DNA of 64,000 bases from Micromonospora sp. NBC_01796 (GTDB taxonomy: Bacteria; Actinomycetota; Actinomycetes; Mycobacteriales; Micromonosporaceae): positions 4,216,001 to 4,280,000 of the forward strand of contig NZ_CP109078.1 of assembly GCF_035917455.1 (NCBI RefSeq). The letters run 5' to 3'. The notes below the pieces were generated by a model that had not been told where the DNA came from, searched no databases, and worked only from the letters and a program-made list of their open reading frames with translations. Positions within the stretch are counted from its first letter, which is position 1; each line of letters starts with the position of its first letter. Positions 18,017 to 26,400 of this stretch are shown here, in pieces. The position numbers were made by a program, and so were the translations under genes.

Positions 18017-18946
18017 ATGAGCGACCCACGGATCACCTCGTCGATCTTCACCCGCGGCGCGGTAGACCTCGGCGCGCTGCGCAGCGCCGCCCAGCCGACC
18101 GCCCGACCCGCCGGCCAGCCGCCGGCCACCCCGTCCGCACCCGCTGCCGCGCCGGCCGGCGCCGCAGGTGGAGGCGGGGTCACCGTCATCGACGTCAGCG
18201 AGGCGACGTTCCAGACGGAGGTGCTGGAGCGGTCCCTCACCACCCCAGTGGTGATCGACTTCTGGGCCGAGTGGTGCGAGCCGTGCAAGCAGCTCTCGCC
18301 GGTCCTGGAGCGGCTGGCGGTGGAGGGCGGCGGCGCCTGGGTGCTCGCCAAGATCGATGTCGACGCCAACCCGCGGATCGCCCAGATGTTCCGGGTCCAG
18401 GGCATCCCGATGGTCTACGCCGTGATCGGCGGCCAGCCGGTGGACGCCTTCTCCGGCGTGGTGCCCGAGGCGCAGTTGCGGCAGTGGCTCGACGCCGTGC
18501 TCAAGGCCGGCGGGGTGGCGGTCGACACGCCCGAGGATCCCCGGCTGGGCGAGGCCGACGAGGCGCTCATCACCGGCGACCTCGACACGGCCGAACGGGC
18601 GTACAAGAAGATCCTGTCGGACGCACCGGCGGACGCCGCGGCCGAAGCCGGCCTGGCGCACGTCGCGCTCGCCCGCCGGGTCACCGGGGTCGACCCGAAC
18701 GCCGCCATCGCCGCCGCCGATGCCAACCCCGACGACGTCCCGGCCCACCTGCTGGCCGCCGACATCGAGGTGCTCTCCGGCCAGGCGGAGCAGGCGTACG
18801 CGCGCCTGGTCAACCTGATCCGGCGCAGCTCGGGCGACGACCGCGAGGGCATCCGTCGCCACCTGCTCTCCCTGTTCACCGTTGCCGGCCCGGACGACCC
18901 GGCCGTCGCCGGAGCCCGCCGGGCGCTGGCCAGCGCGCTGTTCTGA
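18017..18946 (+). CDS. Thioredoxin-domain co-chaperone of the YbbN/CnoX type
   Basis: 309 residues. A flexible Ala/Pro-rich N-terminus (about 25-55) precedes a thioredoxin fold with active site WCEPCK (Cys87, Cys90). A C-terminal tetratricopeptide-like region follows (EADEALITGDLDTAERAYKKIL and AYARLVNLIRRSSGDDREGIRRHLLSLF). This is the plan of YbbN/CnoX, which guards proteins from oxidation and hands them to chaperones. Unlike E. coli YbbN both cysteines are kept, so disulfide exchange is possible. No Shine-Dalgarno is seen in the 6-bp gap after the permease gene. Confidence 0.88.
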   Translation: MSDPRITSSIFTRGAVDLGALRSAAQPTARPAGQPPATPSAPAAAPAGAAGGGGVTVIDVSEATFQTEVLERSLTTPVVIDFWAEWCEPCKQLSPVLERLAVEGGGAWVLAKIDVDANPRIAQMFRVQGIPMVYAVIGGQPVDAFSGVVPEAQLRQWLDAVLKAGGVAVDTPEDPRLGEADEALITGDLDTAERAYKKILSDAPADAAAEAGLAHVALARRVTGVDPNAAIAAADANPDDVPAHLLAADIEVLSGQAEQAYARLVNLIRRSSGDDREGIRRHLLSLFTVAGPDDPAVAGARRALASALF

Positions 18947-18980
18947 CCGGTGCCCGGTCGGACGGGCGGCCGGGGTGTTC

Positions 18981-19090
18981 CGGGTAACGGTTGACCATGG
19001 AGCGTGAAAAGTCTGACGAGGCTAGTGCGAAATGCCTGACCCTGGGTGCGGGAAAAGTGTGATCACATGGGTTCGGAAGGCCTGACCAGG
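18981..19090 (+). repeat. Five phased TGAC(C) repeats upstream of the arginase-like gene
   Basis: The pentamer TGACC or a one-base variant starts at 18992, 19014, 19037, 19060 and 19083, giving spacings of 22, 23, 23 and 23 bp. Each is preceded by a G-rich, A-rich half such as GTGCGAAATGCC and is followed within a few bases by GG in four of five units. The array ends 55 bp before the start codon. Same-face phasing of two helical turns suggests cooperative binding of a regulator or nucleoid protein. No function is known from the sequence. Confidence 0.6.
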
Positions 19091-19145
19091 TGAGTACGAG
19101 CTGCGTACCGGTCGGCACCGGGGTCGGGAACGAGGACGGGAGCCC

Positions 19146-20957
19146 ATGATGCGCCGGATCGCCGTCCTCGACGCACCCTCGAACCTGGGCCTGCGTCCGC
19201 CCACCGCCACGTCAGTGCCGGGGTGCGCGAAGGCCCCGGGGGCGTTGCGCGACCAGGACCTGATCGCCCGCCTCGGGGCCCGGGACGCCGGCTGCCTCAC
19301 CCCGTCGCGGTACGACCCCGGCGACTGGCGCCCCGGCGACGGGGTCAGCCACGCCGGGGCGATCGGGGCGTACTCGCGATCGCTGGCCGACCGGATCGGC
19401 GCGATCATCGACCGGGGCGAGTTCCCGGTGGTCCTCGGCGGCGACTGCTCGATCGTGCTCGGCTCCGCGCTCGCCATGCACCGGCTCGGCGAGGCCGTCG
19501 GTGGCCGGATCGGGCTGGTCTACGTCGACGGCCACTCCGACTTCCGGCACCCGGGCAACGCCTCGTACGTCGGCGCCGCCGCCGGTGAGGGACTGGCCCT
19601 GGTCACCGGGCGGGGGCAGCCCGACCTCGCCTCGATCGAGGGGCGCCGGCCGTACTTCCGGGACGTCGACGTGGTGGTCCTCGGCATCCGGGCCCAGGAC
19701 GAGTACCGGCTCGACCTCCAGGCGGCCGGCATCGTGACCCGGCCGGTGCCGACGCTGCGCGCCGAGGGGGCGGCCCGTACCGCCCAGTGGGCGCACGACC
19801 AGCTCGCCGACTGTGCCGGGTACTGGGTGCACATCGACGTGGACGTACTCGACCCGGCGGTGATGCCGGCGGTCGACGCGCCCGACCCGGGCGGGATCGC
19901 GTTCCCCGAGCTGGAGCTGCTGCTCGCCGGACTCGTCGACACCCCGCACTGCCTCGGCGTGGAGATCACCGTCTTCGACCCCGACTACGACCAGGACGGC
20001 GCGTACGCGGCCGAGATCGTCGCCACCCTCGCCGCCGGTCTGGCCCCGGTCGCCGCCCCGGAGACGCCTCCCGCCCGGCTGCTGCCGAACCAGTCCTCGG
20101 CGACAGGGCGTGGCGGCCTGCGCCCGGTCCGCAAGAACTCCTCCGGTACGTCGTCCGGCGCGCGGGCCTCGGCGAGCGCGTTCGGACCGGTCAGCGCCCT
20201 CGGTACGGACATGGTGAACGCCGGTACGGAACGCCACCCGTCCCGCCCGGTGAAATCGGCCAGCACACTGCGCCGGGGGCTCTCCTCGGTCGCCGGGATG
20301 GGCGTCGACGACGCGCCGGGTCCGGTCGACCCACCGGTCCAGGCAGCGCACGTGGCCGACCTGTCCCCGACCACCGACCCGTTCCCGGACGCCGACCCGA
20401 CCACCGATGACGAGCCGTTCCTGGTCAGCGCCCCGACCACCGATGACGAGCCGTTCCTGATCAGCGCCCCGACCGCCGATGACGAATGGTCCCCGGTCAG
20501 CGACCCGGACGCCGTCAGTGGGCCGTTCTCGGTCGATGACCCGACCGGTGTCGGTGGGCCCTTTCCGGTCGATGATCAACCTGCCGTCAGTGAGCCGTTC
20601 CTGGTGAGCCACCCGAACGCCGTCCCGGGGTCGGTCCCGGTCGGCGAGCCGGACCCGGTCACCGACGGCGTGGTCGTCTTCGAACCCGTCGCCGCGCCAA
20701 CCGAGACGATCCCGCCCGCCGATCCTCTCGGGGACCTGCCCGCCGCCCTGCAACAGTGGCGCGATGCCGGCGGCCGGGACCGGTTGGGGGGCGACGGCGA
20801 CGAGCCCCGGAGCGCCGCCACCGCTGCGGCGCACTCCTGGGCACCGGAGCCGGTCGGCCCCCCACCCTCCGCCGGACCGGGCCGCCTGCGCCGCAACCCG
20901 CCCCCCGACCCGCCCTCCACACCCGAACCCCCCGGCCCCGCCGCCGCACCCGCCTGA
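19146..20957 (+). CDS. Arginase/ureohydrolase-fold protein with long acidic repetitive tail
   Basis: 603 residues. Residues 1 to about 305 form the arginase fold: VVLGGDCSI (98-102), YVDGHSDF (127-133), HIDVDVLDPAVMPAVDAPDPGG (229-250) and GVEITVFDPDYD. Metal-ligand Asp and His residues of the second and third motifs are present. The first motif has Cys101 where arginases usually have His (GGDHS). Residues 306-603 are predicted disordered: basic at first, then Asp/Pro/Thr-rich, with three 12-residue repeats starting TTDDEPFLVSAP and a Pro-rich end. Arginase, agmatinase or formimidoylglutamase activity cannot be decided. GAGGACGGGAG precedes tandem ATG codons. Confidence 0.75.
   Translation: MMRRIAVLDAPSNLGLRPPTATSVPGCAKAPGALRDQDLIARLGARDAGCLTPSRYDPGDWRPGDGVSHAGAIGAYSRSLADRIGAIIDRGEFPVVLGGDCSIVLGSALAMHRLGEAVGGRIGLVYVDGHSDFRHPGNASYVGAAAGEGLALVTGRGQPDLASIEGRRPYFRDVDVVVLGIRAQDEYRLDLQAAGIVTRPVPTLRAEGAARTAQWAHDQLADCAGYWVHIDVDVLDPAVMPAVDAPDPGGIAFPELELLLAGLVDTPHCLGVEITVFDPDYDQDGAYAAEIVATLAAGLAPVAAPETPPARLLPNQSSATGRGGLRPVRKNSSGTSSGARASASAFGPVSALGTDMVNAGTERHPSRPVKSASTLRRGLSSVAGMGVDDAPGPVDPPVQAAHVADLSPTTDPFPDADPTTDDEPFLVSAPTTDDEPFLISAPTADDEWSPVSDPDAVSGPFSVDDPTGVGGPFPVDDQPAVSEPFLVSHPNAVPGSVPVGEPDPVTDGVVVFEPVAAPTETIPPADPLGDLPAALQQWRDAGGRDRLGGDGDEPRSAATAAAHSWAPEPVGPPPSAGPGRLRRNPPPDPPSTPEPPGPAAAPA
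20400..20507 (+). repeat. Three tandem 36-bp coding repeats
   Basis: Units at 20400-20435, 20436-20471 and 20472-20507 encode 12 residues each (TTDDEPFLVSAP, TTDDEPFLISAP, TADDEWSPVSDP). The first two differ by a single base. They lie in the disordered tail of the arginase-like protein. Confidence 0.85.
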
Positions 20958-20966
20958 CCGCCCCAC

Positions 20967-21029
20967 CCGCCACCCGCCACCCGCCACACGCCGCCCGCCG
21001 CCCGCCGCCCGCCACACGCCGCCCGCCCC
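20967..21029. repeat. Nine tandem heptamers (CCGCCAC/CCGCCGC)
   Basis: A period-7 G/C tract directly follows the stop codon of the arginase-like gene. Units read CCGCCAC three times, then ACGCCGC, CCGCCGC twice, CCGCCAC, ACGCCGC and CCGCCCC. Such tracts are prone to slippage. Confidence 0.8.
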
Positions 21030-21048
21030 GCTAGGCCGATACCTCGAC

Positions 21049-21104
21049 TAATACAGAGAATGAGTGGCTATCCGAGCTGGGATAACCACTCATTCTCTGT
21101 ATTA
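21049..21104. repeat. Type A intergenic palindrome, copy 1
   Basis: Arms 21049-21067 and 21086-21104 are perfect 19-bp complements (core GAGAATGAGTGG). After one mismatch, a further 5 bp (21069-21073 with 21080-21084) extend the stem to a 6-nt loop. It is far more AT-rich than its surroundings and lies between the convergent arginase-like and penicillin-binding genes. It may act as a bidirectional terminator. A second copy of the core lies at 28.5 kb. Confidence 0.8.
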
Positions 21105-21153
21105 GCGCCCAGCAGCGGGCGGGAGCGGGGCGGGGCGGGCGGGGGTGGATGGG

Positions 21154-23118
21154 TTAGCGGGGGGACAGGTTGCGGAGGAAGCGTTCGGCGATCGGGACGG
21201 CGGTGTCGCCGCTGCCGCCGCCCTTCTCCACGAAGACCGCGAACGCGACGTCGCCCTGCCACCCGACGAACCAGGCGTGGGTGTTGGCCGGGTTGTCGTC
21301 GTACTCGGCGGTTCCGGTCTTGCCGTGGACGGGCGAGCCGGGGACGTCCTTGAGCGCGGTCGCGCTGCCGACGGTGACCACCTCGCGCATCATGGTCCGC
21401 AGCGGCTCGACCGAGGCGGCCTTGAGTTGCGGGCCGGCGGGTGCCGGTGCGCCGGGGGCGGGGTCGAGGACCAGCTTCGGCTGCTGCCACTGACCCTTGG
21501 CGACGGCGGCGGTGGCGGCGGCCATCGCGATCGGGCTGACCAGGTTGGTGCCCTGACCGAAGGTGGCGGCGGCCCGTTCGGCGGCGGAGCCCCCGGTGGA
21601 GATCTTGCCGGAGAACGCCTCCACCCCCAGATCCCACTTGGCCTCCAGGCCGAGGTTCCGGCCCGCCTCGGCCAGCCCGGTGTCACCGAGCTTCGGCGCC
21701 AGGGCCGCGAACGCGGTGTTGCAGGACTTGGCGAAGTCGGTCCGGAACGGCACCTTGCCCAGCTCGAAGTCGTTCGAGTTCTTGAACGACCGCCCGTCCA
21801 CGGTGAAGTTCTTCGGGCAGTCGACCGGGCCGTCCAGGCTGACCGCGTTCAGGTCGAGCAGGCCCAGCGTGCTGACCATCTTGAAGGTCGACCCCGGCGG
21901 GACCTGGGCGGTCAGGGCCAGGTTCTCGGTGCCGCCACCGGGGCCGTTGGCGGCGGCGAGGACCGACCCGTCGCTGATCCTGATCGCCACCAGGGCGGTA
22001 CGGTGCGGATCCGGGCCGAGCGCGGCGTCGGCGGCGTTCTGGGTCTTGACGTCGAGCGTGGTCTTCAGCGCCGTACCCGGCTTCGGTTCGATCCGGTACA
22101 ACTCCTGGTCGGTCGGGGCGAGCTCACCCGCGGCGTTGCGCTTGCTGATCACCACGGTGCCGCCCGGTGTGCCGCGCAGCGGCTTCTCGTACTGGCCCTG
22201 TAGGCCGCCGTGGCCGACCAGGTCGCCTTCGGCGTACACGCCGGGGTTGGCGTCGAGGTCGTCCTTGAGCGCCGGGTCGACCGAGCCGAGCAGGGCGCGG
22301 GCGAACTCACGGGTGGGCGCCAACTCGCGCTGCTCCTCCCGGAACTTCGTCCCCGGCAGGTCGTAGATGCGGGGTTTGATCTGCTGGTACGCCTCTTTCC
22401 GGAGACTCACCACGTCGACGAAGGCGTCCGGTTTGGCCTCCTTCATCCGGGCCGGCAGGTCGGCGAGGTCGATCGGCGGGCTGATCGCCGGCCGGATCGC
22501 CTTGAACGCCGCGTCCAGGTTCTTGACCAGGCCCGGTACGTCGGTCACCTCGCTCGGTTGCACGCCCACCAGCACGACCGACCGGGCCGCCACGATCGGC
22601 TGGCCGGCACCGTCCAGGATCTGGCCGCGAGGTGCGGCGACCCGCCGTACGGTCAGCGTGTCGCCAGCGGTCAGCTTCTCCTGCGCCATCCGGGGTTCCC
22701 AGATGATCCGCCAGTGGTCCTCGGTGTCACGCTTGAGCCGTACCGTCGAGGGGTAGGCCCAGTGGGTGCCACCGGGCAGGGTCCAGTCGATCGTCAGGTT
22801 CGCCGTCGCGGCGTCCTCACGGACCTGCGCCTCGCCCTCCCGGCGCAGCTTCGCGGTCAGCTCGCCGGAGAGCACTTTGATCTCCTCGGCGACCTTGGCG
22901 CCGGCGACTCCCTGGCCCTGCGTGTCGACGAAGCGGAGCTGGTCGAGTTTCCCGTCCTGCCAACCGCTCAGGAAGGCGTCCACCGCCTGTTCCGGCGACT
23001 CCGATCCCGAGCAGGCGGTCAGTAGCCCGGCCACCAGGCCCAGCCCGACGAGCGCGGCGACGACGGGTCGGCGGCGGCTGATGGACGTTGCGCGGGTTCG
23101 CTGTTGGTACGGGCGCAT
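21154..23118 (-). CDS. Penicillin-binding transpeptidase lipoprotein
   Basis: 654 residues. The N-terminus has a basic stretch, a hydrophobic segment and a lipobox (LVAGLLTAC), so it is probably a lipoprotein. An NTF2-like MecA-N domain follows (EQAVDAFLSGWQDGKLDQL), then a dimerisation region. The transpeptidase domain has S410-x-x-K (STFK), S465-C-N and K600-T-G. All three catalytic motifs are intact, so it should cross-link peptidoglycan and bind beta-lactams. A much longer in-frame extension upstream is opposite the glutamate dehydrogenase gene and is not credible. It is divergent from that gene across 294 bp. Confidence 0.9.
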   Translation of the reverse strand: MRPYQQRTRATSISRRRPVVAALVGLGLVAGLLTACSGSESPEQAVDAFLSGWQDGKLDQLRFVDTQGQGVAGAKVAEEIKVLSGELTAKLRREGEAQVREDAATANLTIDWTLPGGTHWAYPSTVRLKRDTEDHWRIIWEPRMAQEKLTAGDTLTVRRVAAPRGQILDGAGQPIVAARSVVLVGVQPSEVTDVPGLVKNLDAAFKAIRPAISPPIDLADLPARMKEAKPDAFVDVVSLRKEAYQQIKPRIYDLPGTKFREEQRELAPTREFARALLGSVDPALKDDLDANPGVYAEGDLVGHGGLQGQYEKPLRGTPGGTVVISKRNAAGELAPTDQELYRIEPKPGTALKTTLDVKTQNAADAALGPDPHRTALVAIRISDGSVLAAANGPGGGTENLALTAQVPPGSTFKMVSTLGLLDLNAVSLDGPVDCPKNFTVDGRSFKNSNDFELGKVPFRTDFAKSCNTAFAALAPKLGDTGLAEAGRNLGLEAKWDLGVEAFSGKISTGGSAAERAAATFGQGTNLVSPIAMAAATAAVAKGQWQQPKLVLDPAPGAPAPAGPQLKAASVEPLRTMMREVVTVGSATALKDVPGSPVHGKTGTAEYDDNPANTHAWFVGWQGDVAFAVFVEKGGGSGDTAVPIAERFLRNLSPR

Positions 23119-23412
23119 GTGGCGGCAGCCACCTTTCGGTCGTTCGTCCCCGATTCGATCCCTGAAGGTAGTACGCCCGCGCTGCTGGTGGTGGTTGCGT
23201 GCCGGGTTCGGAGGCAACCGAGATCCAGGTGTGATGACCTGCTGAGTGGGGGTACTCAGGAACACCTGTGCTCCGTACCCACAAGGGGTGAAAGGGCGAA
23301 GTCGCGATCCGGACGTCCGGTGCGTCGGTCCGCCGATCAAGGGGCGAACCGGCAAGGCATAGGCTGGGCGCAGAGTGACCCACAACGCGGTGGGTCGAGG
23401 GGAGTGGCACCG

Positions 23413-26400
23413 ATGGACCGGCGTCCGGCGATTAAGTTTCCGGAGTCCGATCTCCGGCAGGTCGATACCGGCCGGGACGACAACTTCGATCCCGCGAGCG
23501 ACGACGACGGCCACGGCCCTCGGGTCGAGGGCGGGGTTACGGGTGCCAGCGTCGACACCCTTTACGATCTGGGACTGCCACCGGACGCGCTGACCGATGA
23601 CGTCGAGGACGCGGATCTCGACGAACCGGTCCCGAACGCCGAACGGCTCGTTGCCCAGGCGGTGGCGCTGGCTGGTAACGATCATGACGTGGCCACCCTG
23701 GTCGACCGGTTCTGGCGGTTCGCGCCGGACGAGGAGCTGATCGGGTTCACCGCCGCGGAGATGCTCGCCGCCGCCCAGGCCCACCGCGACCTGGCCCAGC
23801 AGCGGGTGCCGGGCGAGCTGAAGCTGCGCATCCACGAGCCGGCACCGGAACAGCAGCACACCGTGATCGAGATCGTCACGGACGACATGCCCTTCCTGGT
23901 CGACTCGGTGACGGCCCTGCTCACCGCCCAGCACCTCGACCTGCACATGCTGATCCACCCGCTGGTCGTGGTACGCCGGGAGCCGCTCGGCCGGCTCGCC
24001 GAGGTCGCCGCCGACGTGGAGCCGGACGACGCGATCGACGGCGACGTGGTGGAGAGCTGGATGCGGATCGAGATCGATCCGGTCCGGGACGCGGGTGCCC
24101 GCGACAAACTCCGCAGCGAGCTGCAGCGGGTGCTCACCGATGTCCGCGAGGCGGTCGAAGACTGGCCGAAGATGCGGCAGCGGGCGCTCGCCCTCGCCGA
24201 CGAGCTGGCCGCCGCCCGTACGTCCGAGACCCGGCCGCCGGTGCCGGAGAAGGACATCACCGACTCGGTGGAACTGCTCCGCTGGCTGGCCCACGAGCAC
24301 TTCACCTTCCTCGGTTACCGGGAGTACCGGCTGGTCGACACGGACGGTGCGGACACCGCCGGTGCCGAGCAGGCGCTGGAGGCGGTGCTCGGCACCGGAC
24401 TGGGCATCCTCCGGCAGGACTCGACGGCACCCCGGGCGCTCACCTCGATGACGCCGGAGGCGCACGACAAGGTGCTGGAAAAGCGCCTGTTGATCATCAC
24501 GAAGGCGAACTCCCGCGCCACCGTGCACCGGTCCGCCTACCTCGACTACATCGGGTTCAAGATCTTCAACGACGCGGGTGAGGTGGTCGGCGAGCGCCGG
24601 TTCCTCGGCCTCTTCTCCACCTCGGCGTACCGGACCAGCGTCCGGGAGCTGCCGGTGGTCCGCCGTAAGGTCGCCGAGGTGCTGGACCGCTCCGGGCTGA
24701 GCCCGCGCAGCCACTCCGGCAAGGACCTGCTCCAGATCCTGGAGACGTACCCGCGCGACGAGCTGTTCCAGATCAAGACCGACGACCTGTACCACGCGGT
24801 GATCGGCGTACTGCGGATGGCGGGGCGCCGGCAACTGCGGCTGTTCCTGCGCCGGGACGGCTACGGACGGTTCATCTCCTGCCTGATCTACCTGCCCCGG
24901 GACCGGTTCACCACCCAGAACCGGCTGCGGATGCAGGAGATCCTGCTGCGCGAGCTGAACGGCATCGGGGTCGACTACACCACCCGGGTCACCGAGTCGA
25001 TGCTCGCCCGGGTGCACTTCATCGTCCGTACCGATCCGTCGAACCCGCCCGGTGGGGTGGACGCGGACCTGCTCGCCGAACGGCTCGCCGACGCCACTCG
25101 GCTCTGGGACGACGACTACCGTCTCGTCCTCGAACGCAAGCTCGGCGACGAGCAGGCCAAGCGCCTGTTCAGCCGGTACTCCGACGCCTTCCCCGAGGGG
25201 TACAAGGACGACCACACGCCGTACGAGGCGATGAAGGACCTGGCCAAGCTCGAACTGCTGGAGGAGCCCGGCCAGCTGGCCATGCACATGTTCCGCAAGC
25301 AGCGCTCGCCCCGGCCGGGCAGCACCGCCGTGCCCTCCGACGAGGAGTTGGAGGTCAGGTTCAAGGTCTACCGGTACGGCGAGCCGATGGTCCTCTCCGC
25401 CGTCCTGCCCGTCCTGCACTCCCTCGGGGTGAGCGTCGTCGACGAGCACCCGTACGAGGTCGACCGGGTCGACGGCCGGATCTACCTGTACGACTTCGGC
25501 CTGCACCTCCAGGACGGCGCACGGGACCTCGCCGAGGTACGCCCACACGTGGAGAACGCGTTCTCCGCCACCTGGCGCGGCGAGGCCGAGGTGGACGGCT
25601 TCAACGAGCTGGTCCTGCGCGGCGGCCTCACCTGGCGGCAGGTGGTGGTCCTGCGGGCGTACGCGAAGTACCTCCGTCAGGCCGGGACGGTCTTCTCCCA
25701 GGAGTACATGGAGTCGACGTTCATCGCGTACCCGGAGATCGCCGGTCTGCTGGTGCAGCTCTTCGAGGTCCGGTTCTCGCCGTCGTCGCAACTCGACGCG
25801 AGCCAGCGTGAGGTGCAGAGCAAGCAGTTGGTGGAGAGCATCGGTGACGCGCTGGACGAGGTGAGCAGCCTCGACCAGGACCGGATCCTGCGCTCGTACC
25901 TGACGCTGATCCAGGCGACCCTGCGGACCAGCTTCTACCAGCGGGCCACCGACGGGCGCCCCAAGGCGTACGTGGCCTTCAAGCTCGACCCGCAGGCGAT
26001 TCCGGAGCTGCCGGCACCCCGCCCGAAGTACGAGATCTTCGTCTACTCGCCCCGGTTCGAGGGTGTGCACCTGCGGTTCGGGCCGGTGGCCCGGGGCGGG
26101 TTGCGTTGGTCCGACCGGCGCGAGGACTTCCGTACCGAGGTGCTGGGCCTGGTCAAGGCGCAGATGGTGAAGAACGCGGTGATCGTGCCGGTCGGCGCCA
26201 AGGGCGGCTTCGTGTTGAAGCAGAAGCCGGGCGACCGGGACGAGGCGGTCATCTGCTACAAGGAGTTCATCTCCGCCCTGCTCGACGTCACCGACAACCT
26301 GGTCGGTGGGCAGATCGTGCCGCCGCGCGAGGTGGTCCGGCACGACGGCGACGACCCGTACCTGGTGGTCGCGGCGGACAAGGGCACCGCCACCTTCTCC

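Noticed and set aside
19056-19066. TGTGATCACA as a CRP-type site
   Set aside because: CRP sites need about 6 bp between TGTGA and TCACA. The sequence fits better as the fourth unit of the phased TGACC array.
20967-21029. The heptamer tract as a CRISPR-like or regulatory array
   Set aside because: Units are 7 bp and contiguous without spacers. It is a simple G/C microsatellite.
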